Source of the DNA: Roseburia_D yibonii
GTDB taxonomy: Bacteria > Bacillota > Clostridia > Lachnospirales > Lachnospiraceae
Reading direction: 5' to 3'
DNA length: 64,000 bases
Assembly (NCBI RefSeq): GCF_014297335.1
Contig: NZ_JACOQH010000005.1
Location: forward strand, 124,001-188,000
Shown here in pieces: positions 42,736 to 50,585 of the stretch. The first letter of the stretch is position 1, and each line of letters starts with the position of its first letter. Under the pieces are notes generated by a model. That model saw only the letters and a list, made by a program, of their open reading frames with translations. It was not told where the DNA came from and did no database searches. Made by a program: the position numbers and the translations under genes.

Positions 42736-43383
42736 ATGGATGTAAATGGACTTAACAAATTACAAAACACAGATTATCTTTCAAAGGTTACGGACACTGC
42801 TTCTGCTGCAGCCGCAAAGACCAATACCGCAAAAACGGATGCTTCCTCTGCTGAGGGCGTGATCTACGATAAAAGTTCTTCCACTACAACAGGCACGGAC
42901 TACAAGACGAACAATGCCGCTCTGATCCAGAAATTAAAACAGGATTCCGAGAACCGCATCAACCAGTTAAAAGACATTGTAAGCCAGATGATGACCAAGC
43001 AGGGAACCGCGATCGGTAAAGCCGATGACATCTGGAGTTTCCTCGCAAGCGGAGATTTTACCATCGATGAAGCCGCAAAGAAAAAAGCGCAGGAAGAGAT
43101 CTCTGAGGACGGCTACTGGGGTGTCAAACAGACCTCTGACCGTATCCTTGATTTTGCAAAGGCACTTTCCGGCAATGATTCTTCCAAAGCGGATCTGCTC
43201 TTAGACGCTTTCAAGAAGGGCTTTAAAGAAGCGACCAAGACCTGGGGCAAGGATCTTCCGGATATCTCCAAGCAGACCTATGATGCCGTTGTCGAAAAAT
43301 TCGACAAGTGGAAAAACGGCGAGGACACAACTGCGGACGCGGAACAAAAAGCCGCTCAGGCAGCAGATGCAGATCTGAAATAG
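42736..43383 (+). CDS. Helical protein of unknown function behind a sigma-28-like promoter
   Basis: A 215-residue soluble protein. The first 65 residues are low-complexity (Ala, Thr, Ser, Asn), which looks disordered; the rest is helical: a coiled segment (NNAALIQKLKQDSENRINQLKDIVSQMM) and a compact C-terminal part with EDGYWGVKQTSDRILDFAKALSG and FKEATKTWGKDLPDISKQTYDAVVEKFDKW. The latter recalls DUF5610-like helical domains, from memory and weakly. AGGAGGG precedes the ATG. Monocistronic with its own terminator. If the promoter call is right it belongs to the motility regulon. Confidence 0.7.
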   Translation: MDVNGLNKLQNTDYLSKVTDTASAAAAKTNTAKTDASSAEGVIYDKSSSTTTGTDYKTNNAALIQKLKQDSENRINQLKDIVSQMMTKQGTAIGKADDIWSFLASGDFTIDEAAKKKAQEEISEDGYWGVKQTSDRILDFAKALSGNDSSKADLLLDAFKKGFKEATKTWGKDLPDISKQTYDAVVEKFDKWKNGEDTTADAEQKAAQAADADLK

Positions 43384-43410
43384 TACCTTCCATTTTCCTC
43401 GTCGCTATTA

Positions 43411-43468
43411 CAAAAGACAGGCATAGCAGGCGTGATAATAACTCCGCCTGCTATGCCTGTTTCTTTTA
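43411..43468. terminator. Bidirectional terminator
   Basis: A 16-bp perfect stem, arms ACAGGCATAGCAGGCG and complement, loop 12 bases, followed by TTTCTTTTA on the plus strand and CTTTTG on the minus strand. It separates the convergent gene at 42736 and glgP. Confidence 0.88.
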
Positions 43469-43472
43469 TTGT

Positions 43473-45944
43473 CTATTCATCGATGTCCAGATCGACTTTG
43501 ATTCTGTTCAGATGCCAGATATCATCCACATATTCCTGGATCGTACGGTCAGAAGAGAATTTTCCGGAATGCGCCACATTTAAGATCGCGCTCTTCGCCC
43601 AGTTCTTCTCATCTTTATATGCTTCCATCACGCGCTTCTGTGCTTCCACATAAGAGCGGAAATCTGCCAGGATAAAGTAGGTATCCGCATACTGGGTACA
43701 CTGCGTGTTGAGCAGTGAATTGTAAAGATCACGGAACAGCTCCGGATCGTTCGGTGAGTACATACCGTTGATAAGCTGCATCAGTACCTTGCGCACATCC
43801 TGATCCTGATTGAAGATCTGCATCGGATCATAATCACGTTTCTTTTCATGCTCAATGACTTCATCCGCGCTCATACCAAAGATAAAGATGTTGTCTTTTC
43901 CCACTTCCTCAGCGATCTCGACATTCGCGCCATCCATCGTACCGAGTGTCAGCGCGCCGTTCAACATAAATTTCATGTTACCGGTTCCGGACGCCTCTTT
44001 GCTGGCTGTTGAGATCTGCTCACTGACATCCGCCGCCGCAAAGATCAGCTCGGCATTCGATACCTTGTAATCCTCGATAAATACGACCTTGATCTTGCCA
44101 TCGATGGATTTGTCATTGTTGATCACATCCGCTACCGAATTGATCAGCTTGATCGTGAGCTTCGCGTTCCGGTATCCGGCTGCCGCCTTTGCGCCAAAAA
44201 TAAACGTACGCGGAATGAATTCCATGTCCGGATGCTCTTTTAACTCGTTGTAGAGATACATCACATGCAGGATGTTTAACAGCTGTCTCTTATACTCATG
44301 CAGACGTTTTACCTGTACATCAAAGATGGAACGCGGATCTACTTCCACGCCATTGTGCTGCTGGATGTATTTTGCCAGACGCAGTTTGTTCTGATACTTG
44401 ATGTTCATAAACTCCTGCTGCATCTTCTCATCATCCGCATAGATCGCAAGCTTTGACATATAAGAAAGATTCGTGATCCAGTCCGCGCCGATATGCTCCG
44501 TCACCCAGGAAGCGAGCAGCGGATTTCCGTGCATCAGGAAACGTCTCTGCGTGATACCGTTTGTTTTATTGTTGAATTTCTGCGGGAACATCTGATAAAA
44601 ATCATTTAATTCCCGTTTCTTTAAGATCTCGGTATGAAGTCTCGCAACACCGTTGACCGAATAGCTTGCAGCGATCGCGAGGTGTGCCATCTTCACCTGT
44701 CCGTCATAAATGATCGCCATCTTGCGGATCTTGTCACCGTCGTTTGGAAATTCTTCTTGGATCTTTAAGATAAACCGGCGGTTGATCTCCTCCACGATCT
44801 GATAGATACGCGGCAGAAGACGTGAAAAGATCTCGATCGGCCATTTTTCCAGTGCTTCCGCCATGATCGTATGGTTGGTGTAGGCACAGGTTTTGGTCGT
44901 GATGCTCCATGCTTCATCCCAGGAAAGTCCCTCGTCATCCAAAAGGATACGCATCAGTTCCGCTACCGCAACGGTCGGATGTGTGTCGTTCATCTGGATC
45001 GCCACTTTTTCCGGAAGCATGCTGATGTCCGCATGGTTCTTTTTAAAGCGGTCAACCGCGCGCTGAAGGCTGGCGGAAACAAAGAAATACTGCTGTTTTA
45101 AGCGAAGCTCCTTACCTGCGATATGATTGTCATTCGGGTAGAGCACTTCAACCAGATTTCTGGCGAGATTCTGCTGTTCTACCGCTTTTTTGTAATCACC
45201 CTTGTCAAACGCGTCGAGCTCAAAGGACTGTTTTGGCTCCGCATCCCAGATCATCAGTGTATTTACGACATTATTATTGTATCCGATGATCGGCATATCG
45301 TATGGGATCGCCATGACAGACTGGTAATTTTCATGGACGAAACGTGTTCTTCCGGTCTCATCCGTCCTGGCGCTGACATAGCCGCCGAATTTTACTTCAT
45401 AGGAATGCTCCGGTCTCTTTAATTCAAACGGATAGCCGTTCTTTAACCAGTCATCCGGCTCTTCGATCTGAAAGCCGTCCTTGATCTTCTGGCGGAACAT
45501 ACCATAGTGATAGCGGATGCCGCAGCCGTAAGCCGGGTATCCGAGTGTTGCGAGCGACTCCATAAAGCACGCCGCAAGTCGTCCGAGTCCGCCGTTTCCA
45601 AGTGCCGGATCCGGCTCCTCGTCCTCGATCAGATTTAAGTCCACACCCATTTCCGCGAGTGCTTCTTTTACTTCATTGTAGCAGGTCAGATTGATCAGGT
45701 TATTTCCAAGCGCACGCCCCATCAGAAATTCCATGGACATGTAATAAAGGATCTTTGGATCATCGCGGTCAAGCACATGCTGTGTCGCGATCCACTGATC
45801 AATAATGACATCCTTGACCGTATAGGACACTGCCTGAAAGATCTCCTGTCTGGAAGCTTCAGTCAGCGTCTTACGGTACAGATTCTTGACATTGTCGCTG
45901 ACGCTTTTCTTGAAGGCATCCTTGTTGAAAACGATATTTTTCAT
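43473..45944 (-). CDS. glgP: Glycogen/starch phosphorylase
   Basis: An 823-residue alpha-glucan phosphorylase that releases glucose 1-phosphate from glycogen or maltodextrin. Motifs: EPDPALGNGGLGRLAACFMESLAT near the N-terminus and the pyridoxal-phosphate lysine in EASGTGNMKFMLNGALTLGTMDGANVEI. Length is normal for the family. GGAGGGG precedes the ATG. It stands alone with its own promoter and terminator, without other glycogen genes next to it. Confidence 0.97.
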   Translation of the reverse strand: MKNIVFNKDAFKKSVSDNVKNLYRKTLTEASRQEIFQAVSYTVKDVIIDQWIATQHVLDRDDPKILYYMSMEFLMGRALGNNLINLTCYNEVKEALAEMGVDLNLIEDEEPDPALGNGGLGRLAACFMESLATLGYPAYGCGIRYHYGMFRQKIKDGFQIEEPDDWLKNGYPFELKRPEHSYEVKFGGYVSARTDETGRTRFVHENYQSVMAIPYDMPIIGYNNNVVNTLMIWDAEPKQSFELDAFDKGDYKKAVEQQNLARNLVEVLYPNDNHIAGKELRLKQQYFFVSASLQRAVDRFKKNHADISMLPEKVAIQMNDTHPTVAVAELMRILLDDEGLSWDEAWSITTKTCAYTNHTIMAEALEKWPIEIFSRLLPRIYQIVEEINRRFILKIQEEFPNDGDKIRKMAIIYDGQVKMAHLAIAASYSVNGVARLHTEILKKRELNDFYQMFPQKFNNKTNGITQRRFLMHGNPLLASWVTEHIGADWITNLSYMSKLAIYADDEKMQQEFMNIKYQNKLRLAKYIQQHNGVEVDPRSIFDVQVKRLHEYKRQLLNILHVMYLYNELKEHPDMEFIPRTFIFGAKAAAGYRNAKLTIKLINSVADVINNDKSIDGKIKVVFIEDYKVSNAELIFAAADVSEQISTASKEASGTGNMKFMLNGALTLGTMDGANVEIAEEVGKDNIFIFGMSADEVIEHEKKRDYDPMQIFNQDQDVRKVLMQLINGMYSPNDPELFRDLYNSLLNTQCTQYADTYFILADFRSYVEAQKRVMEAYKDEKNWAKSAILNVAHSGKFSSDRTIQEYVDDIWHLNRIKVDLDIDE

Positions 45945-45987
45945 AAATAATACCCCTCCATGCCGTTTTTTGTAATCACATAATTTT

Positions 45988-46016
45988 ATGATATACTTTC
46001 ATGTTCTGCGCGTCAA
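45988..46016 (-). promoter_or_regulatory. Promoter of glgP
   Basis: Minus-strand TTGACG and TATCAT are 17 bases apart, about 43 bases before the start codon. Confidence 0.7.
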
Positions 46017-46053
46017 GCAACATTTCCCGCGCAAAGTCACGCTTTCGCAATTT

Positions 46054-49000
46054 TTACAGTTTCTCTACTGCGAGTACGACCTTTTCGCCATTGATGTTCC
46101 ATTCTTTCTCATAACCGGTGAGCGCACCTGCGGTCACTTTCTCGGCAAGTACTTCTTTTCCGATCTCATCCCCGTATTTTTCAAAAATCTGCCGGATCTT
46201 ATCGTCTGCCTGATAGGACACGGCGATCTTATCCATAACCTCGAATCCGGCTTCCTTACGCATGGTCTGGATCTTGCTGATAAGTTCGCGTTCAAAGCCT
46301 TCCTCTAAGAGTTCCGGTGTGAGGTTCGTATCCAGTACAACGGTAACTTCGTTGTCACCCTCTGTGACATAACCTTCCATCTGTGTCATGGTGATCAGAA
46401 GATCTTCTTCATAAAGTACCACGTCCGCTCCGACTTCCGGAAGTTTCAGGCCGGCTCCGCTTCTTACGTCAGCCATTGCCTTGTTTCCATCCACATTCGC
46501 AAGCGCTTTCTGGATCTGTCCCAAGTATTTTCCGTACTTCGGTCCCACGGTACGCAGCTGCGGCTTGAAGGTATAAGTCGTGTAGCCTGACACATCATCC
46601 GTAAATGTCACGTTCTTTACATTTAATTCATCCGCGATGATCTCTGTGAAAAATTCCGGCAGTTCAAACGGTGCTTTCACATACATGGTTCCGATCGGCT
46701 GACGGTTTTTGATGTTTGCCGCGTTTCTGCACGCGCGTCCCATAACGACGATCTTTAATACCTCGTCCATGTTCTTTTCCAGTTCCGCGTCGCTGTAAGC
46801 CGGATTTGCAACCGGGAAATCGCACAGATGGATACTTTCCGGTGCGTTCTTGTCAATGCTCTTGACCAGATTCTGATAAATCTCCTCTGTCATGAACGGG
46901 ATCATCGGCGCTGACGCCTTGCAGATCGTAACGAGTGCCGTGTAAAGTGTCATGTACGCGTTGATCTTATCCTGCTCCATGCCCTTTGCCCAGAAACGTT
47001 CTCTGCTTCTTCTGACATACCAGTTACTCATGTCATCCACAAATTCATCCAGTGCTCTTGCGGCTTCCGGAATCTTGTAGCTTCCGAGATCCTTATCCAC
47101 CTCTGTCACAACGGAATTCAATTTGGATAAGAGCCATTTATCCATAACGGAAAGTTTGTCATATTCAAGCTTATATTTTGTCGCGTCGAAGTTGTCGATA
47201 TTCGCATACAGGATAAAGAACGCATACGTGTTCCAGAGTGTTCCGAGGAACTTACGCTGTCCTTCTGTCACTGCCTTGTCATGGAAACGGTTCGGCAGCC
47301 ATGGTGCGCTGTTAATGTAGAAATACCAGCGGATCGCGTCTGCGCCGTGTTTCTCTAACGCGTCAAACGGATCGACCGCGTTTCCTTTGGATTTACTCAT
47401 CTTCTGTCCGTTCTCATCCTGCACATGACCGAGTACGATGACATTTTCATACGGTGCCTTGTTAAACAGGATCGTGGACTCTGCCATCAGGGAATAGAAC
47501 CATCCTCTGGTCTGATCCACTGCTTCGGAAATGAATTTTGCCGGGAACTGACGCTCAAACACTTCTTTATTTTCAAACGGATAATGATGCTGTGCAAACG
47601 GCATTGCTCCGGAATCGAACCAGCAGTCGATGACTTCCGGTACACGATGCATGGTCTTGCCGCAGTCCGGGCAGGTGAAAGTCACATCATCGATATACGG
47701 GCGGTGCAGTTCTACCTTTGCGTCTTCCGGATTTCCACTCCGCTCGGCAAGTTCCGCACGGCTTCCGATGCATTCCTGATGGCCGCACTCACATTCCCAT
47801 ACCGGAAGCGGTGTTCCCCAGTAACGGTTTCTGGAAATACCCCAGTCCTGTACATTTTCCAGCCAGTCACCGAAACGTCCTTTTCCGATGGATTCCGGGA
47901 TCCAGTTTACCGTATTGTTGTTGCGGATCAGATCCTCTTTTACTTCTGTCATCTTGATGAACCAGGATTCTCTCGCGTAGTAGATCAGCGGGGTGTCACA
48001 TCTCCAGCAGTGCGGATACTCATGCTCGAACTTCGGTGCCTCAAAGAGCAGTCCCTTCGCGTCGAGATCCTTTAATACCATCGGATCCGCTTTCTTTACG
48101 AATACGCCGGCATACGGAGTCTCTTCGGTCATCTCACCCTTGCCGTTTACCAGCTGTACGAACGGCAGGTCATATCTTCTGCCGACCTTGGCATCATCCT
48201 CACCGAATGCCGGTGCGATATGAACGATTCCGGTACCGTCTGTCATCGTAACATAAGAATCACACACGATGTAATGTGCCTTTTTGTGCTGTTTTTCGAT
48301 AATGTCCTTCGCGCAGTCAAAAAGCGGTTCGTATTCTTTTCTTTCAAATTCGATACCCTTTTTCGTCTCAAGGATTTCGTAGGCTTTCACGCCTTCCTCT
48401 TCGTTTCCGAGCTTTCCGAGTACCTTGTCAAGCAGCGCTTCCGCCATATAATAGGTATAGCCGTCCGCAGCTTTTACCTTGCAGTAATTCTCATCCGGGT
48501 TCATACAGAGTGCAACGTTACTCGGCAGCGTCCACGGTGTGGTCGTCCATGCCAGGAAATAAGCATCCTCTCCAACGACTTTAAAACGCGCGATCGCGGA
48601 GCGTTCCTTTACGGTCTTATAACCCTGTGCCACTTCCTGCGCGGAAAGCGGGGTTCCACAGCGCGGGCAGTACGGCACGATCTTAAAGCCCTTGTACAAA
48701 AGCTTTTTGTTCCAGATCTCTTTTAATGCCCACCATTCGGACTCGATAAAGTTATTGTCATAGGTGACATACGGGTGTTCCATATCTGCCCAGAATCCAA
48801 CGGTTCCGGAGAAATCTTCCCACATGCCCTTATATTTCCATACAGATTCTTTACATTTTTTGATGAACGGCTCCATACCGTACTCTTCGATCTGCTCTTT
48901 TCCGTTCAGCCCGAGCATCTTTTCCACTTCAAGCTCAACCGGCAGTCCGTGGGTATCCCATCCTGCCTTACGCGGTACATAATTGCCCTTCATGGTCTGG

Positions 49001-49215
49001 TAACGCGGGATCATATCCTTGATGACACGGGTCAGTACATGTCCGATATGCGGTTTTCCGTTTGCGGTAGGCGGTCCGTCATAAAAAGTATAAGTCGGTC
49101 CTTCCTTTCTGGAATCCATGCTCTTGTTAAAGATGTCATGCTCTTTCCAGAATTTTTCTGTTTCTTTCTCCTGCTCCACAAAATTCGTGTTCGCCTGAAC
49201 TTTGTTATACAACAT
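46054..49215 (-). CDS. ileS: Isoleucyl-tRNA synthetase, IleS2 type
   Basis: A 1053-residue class I synthetase. The ATP motif PHIGH (HIGH at 56-59) and KMSKS (in GQKMSKSKGN) are intact. The editing domain has TWTTTPWTLPSN-like WTTTPWTLP and GTGIVHIAPAFGEDD. Zinc-type pairs CPRCG and CWRCD are present. Length and the C-terminal DUF5915-like region place it in the eukaryote-like IleS2 clade, which is typically less sensitive to mupirocin. It is led by an Ile T-box and by repeat copy 2. AGGAGGA precedes the ATG. Confidence 0.95.
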   Translation of the reverse strand: MLYNKVQANTNFVEQEKETEKFWKEHDIFNKSMDSRKEGPTYTFYDGPPTANGKPHIGHVLTRVIKDMIPRYQTMKGNYVPRKAGWDTHGLPVELEVEKMLGLNGKEQIEEYGMEPFIKKCKESVWKYKGMWEDFSGTVGFWADMEHPYVTYDNNFIESEWWALKEIWNKKLLYKGFKIVPYCPRCGTPLSAQEVAQGYKTVKERSAIARFKVVGEDAYFLAWTTTPWTLPSNVALCMNPDENYCKVKAADGYTYYMAEALLDKVLGKLGNEEEGVKAYEILETKKGIEFERKEYEPLFDCAKDIIEKQHKKAHYIVCDSYVTMTDGTGIVHIAPAFGEDDAKVGRRYDLPFVQLVNGKGEMTEETPYAGVFVKKADPMVLKDLDAKGLLFEAPKFEHEYPHCWRCDTPLIYYARESWFIKMTEVKEDLIRNNNTVNWIPESIGKGRFGDWLENVQDWGISRNRYWGTPLPVWECECGHQECIGSRAELAERSGNPEDAKVELHRPYIDDVTFTCPDCGKTMHRVPEVIDCWFDSGAMPFAQHHYPFENKEVFERQFPAKFISEAVDQTRGWFYSLMAESTILFNKAPYENVIVLGHVQDENGQKMSKSKGNAVDPFDALEKHGADAIRWYFYINSAPWLPNRFHDKAVTEGQRKFLGTLWNTYAFFILYANIDNFDATKYKLEYDKLSVMDKWLLSKLNSVVTEVDKDLGSYKIPEAARALDEFVDDMSNWYVRRSRERFWAKGMEQDKINAYMTLYTALVTICKASAPMIPFMTEEIYQNLVKSIDKNAPESIHLCDFPVANPAYSDAELEKNMDEVLKIVVMGRACRNAANIKNRQPIGTMYVKAPFELPEFFTEIIADELNVKNVTFTDDVSGYTTYTFKPQLRTVGPKYGKYLGQIQKALANVDGNKAMADVRSGAGLKLPEVGADVVLYEEDLLITMTQMEGYVTEGDNEVTVVLDTNLTPELLEEGFERELISKIQTMRKEAGFEVMDKIAVSYQADDKIRQIFEKYGDEIGKEVLAEKVTAGALTGYEKEWNINGEKVVLAVEKL

Positions 49216-49239
49216 TTTGCTTTCCTCCTGGCTTTGTAA

Positions 49240-49371
49240 AAATAAAGTGTGCGCTTACCGCACACTTTCGCGCGCGAGCGGTATGTTCAACATAAACTTC
49301 ATCTCCGCGAGCTGCGCATCCCCGCGGAGCTTTTTTTAATCATAGGAAGGAATTTCCTATGATTTAAAAAA
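49240..49371 (-). repeat. 132-bp three-hairpin element, copy 2 (ileS leader)
   Basis: Same length and order as copy 1. Hairpins: AATCATAGGAA/TTCCTATGATT at 49338-49364, CTCCGCG/CGCGGAG at 49303-49329, and a perfect 10-bp AAAGTGTGCG/CGCACACTTT at 49244-49268 that, read on the minus strand, is followed by ATTTTTAC, like an intrinsic terminator. The element begins in the U-tract of the T-box terminator and ends about 15 bases before the ileS ribosome binding site. Confidence 0.85.
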
Positions 49372-49400
49372 GCCCCTTCATCCTGTAATAGGACGAAGGG
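49366..49400 (-). terminator. Terminator of the ileS T-box
   Basis: Arms CCCTTCGTCCT and AGGATGAAGGG (one mismatch) with a 5-base loop, followed on the minus strand by GCTTTTTT. Confidence 0.9.
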
Positions 49401-49605
49401 ACATAGATTCGTTTACCACCTGTTACATTGTACTTGGGAATCTCCCGCATACAAGGTTCCCGTAACGTGGGAACAGCCGTCGGTACCTACTTCTTTCTTC
49501 AGCCCGCAGCTTGGAAGTGATCTTCACATATTCTCTACTCGCACCGGCTCTCACCCGCCCGGCTCGCTTTGCCTTTCCAAAATATGCTACTGTCTTCGTC
49601 ATTGC
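49366..49605 (-). promoter_or_regulatory. T-box riboswitch of ileS
   Basis: The minus strand has the T-box plan. Stem I starts near 49600 (GACGAAGACAGTA). It contains the AGAGAGCC-like arm (GGTGAGAGCCGGTG) and a specifier loop with AUC in GTGAAGATCACTTCC, an isoleucine codon. The T-box core ACAGGTGGTAA (about 49413-49424) pairs with uncharged tRNA-Ile. The terminator stem is at 49373-49400 (AGCCCCTTCATCCT region, 11 bp, followed by TTTTTT). Uncharged tRNA-Ile should favour the antiterminator and allow transcription into ileS. Confidence 0.92.
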
Positions 49606-49625
49606 CTTTTCATATTAACGCTAAA

Positions 49626-49654
49626 AGTATAAAACCTTACTTTTTTCTTGTCAA
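49626..49654 (-). promoter_or_regulatory. Promoter of the ileS T-box transcript
   Basis: Minus-strand TTGACA and TATACT with a 17-base spacer, about 20 bases before stem I. Confidence 0.85.
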
Positions 49655-49688
49655 GGCTTTTCTTCCTGTAACTGAAAATAATCAGAAT

Positions 49689-50369
49689 TTAGAAAGAATC
49701 GTCAAAATCGCTCTGGAACTCTTCTTCCCAGTATTCCGGAAAACTGTATCCATTGGTAATGCTTTCATCGATCGCATTGACGGAAATCAGCACCCAGAAA
49801 ACAATGCACAGTACGATGGATACGATTCCTGTGATCATTCCCGCGATCGCCATGCCGTTCTTGCCGTTTTTCACAAACTGCACGATTGCAAGTATGATCG
49901 CTGCGATTGCAAGCGGGACATTGATGCAGGTACAAAAAAGTACCAGAGATACGATTCCGAGTATCATGGACGCGATCGCGAATCCCTTGCCCGGCTCCTG
50001 TTTCTGCTGCTGTGCCTGTGGATTGGTATACTGCTGCTGCCATCCGTTTGAACCTGCGCCCGGCGCGGTGTTATAATTCTGTGCGCTTCCCTGACCGGTA
50101 AAATCCGGCTGTCCCTGATAATTTCCCTGGCTCTGGAAATTTCCCTGATTCTGGAAACTGCCCTGGTTCTGGAACTCCGGCTGCTGTGGCTGCTGCCATC
50201 CGCCCTGGTTCTGCCAGCTCTCTGTCTGCGGTCCGTTTTCCGTCACCGGTGTAACCGGTGTCTCCGCCTGACTGCCCGCATTGCTGTAGCTCATATCTGG
50301 TGCGCTGTAATCCTGTGGTGCCGCATAATCCTGCGATGTACTGTTTTCTTCAAACTTTTCTTCGCTCAT
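49689..50369 (-). CDS. DUF4190 membrane protein with a glutamine-rich repeat tail
   Basis: A 226-residue protein. The N-terminal 130 residues are disordered and rich in Gln, Asn, Gly and aromatic residues, including tandem [FY]Q-x-QG units (FQNQGSFQNQGNFQSQGNYQGQ, encoded at about 50113-50178). Then come two or three membrane helices of the DUF4190 type (GFAIASMILGIVSLVLFCTC, GMAIAGMITGIVSIVLCIVFW) and an acidic tail. ATG 50369 follows GAGGAG. No known function; such proteins sit in the membrane with the soft tail on one side. Confidence 0.8.
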   Translation of the reverse strand: MSEEKFEENSTSQDYAAPQDYSAPDMSYSNAGSQAETPVTPVTENGPQTESWQNQGGWQQPQQPEFQNQGSFQNQGNFQSQGNYQGQPDFTGQGSAQNYNTAPGAGSNGWQQQYTNPQAQQQKQEPGKGFAIASMILGIVSLVLFCTCINVPLAIAAIILAIVQFVKNGKNGMAIAGMITGIVSIVLCIVFWVLISVNAIDESITNGYSFPEYWEEEFQSDFDDSF

Positions 50370-50427
50370 AACAAAATCTCCTCGTTTCTTTTCCATATTG
50401 CATATTGCTGTTTTTGTTTTGTCCTTT

Positions 50428-50456
50428 ATTATAACAAATCACGGTTTCCGAAACAA
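50428..50456 (-). promoter_or_regulatory. Promoter of the DUF4190 gene
   Basis: Minus-strand TTGTTT and TATAAT, spacing 17 bases. Confidence 0.65.
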
Positions 50457-50485
50457 TTATCAATTTCTTAATTTTTACAAAACAA

Positions 50486-50514
50486 TTTGCAGGGCGCATA
50501 ATTTGAAGTATAAT
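50486..50514 (+). promoter_or_regulatory. Promoter of pncB
   Basis: TTTGCA and TATAAT, spacing 17 bases. It is divergent from the DUF4190 promoter, 30 bases away. Confidence 0.75.
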
Positions 50515-50555
50515 ACGTTTATACTGATTTTAAATCATTCGAACCATTCTATCAG

Positions 50556-50585
50556 AAAGGAGCGCACGTTCTCGTGCAGTAATTT
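50556..50585 (+). promoter_or_regulatory. Unusual ribosome binding region of pncB with a hairpin
   Basis: AAAGGAG at 50556-50562 is 23 bases from the ATG, too far in linear terms. Between them lies a hairpin, GCACG-TTCT-CGTGC (50564-50577). If folded, the effective distance is 9 bases. A GTG-CAG-TAA minimal frame also starts at 50574. Confidence 0.6.

Noticed and set aside
43391..43410. TTTTCCTCGTCG-ATTA motif also found at 17530-17546 next to repeat copy 1
   Set aside because: Seventeen of eighteen bases match, but the rest of the element is absent and such a match is expected by chance in a window this long.
50100..50185. Short tandem repeats that could suggest a CRISPR array
   Set aside because: They are in frame in a coding region with no spacers; no cas genes are present.
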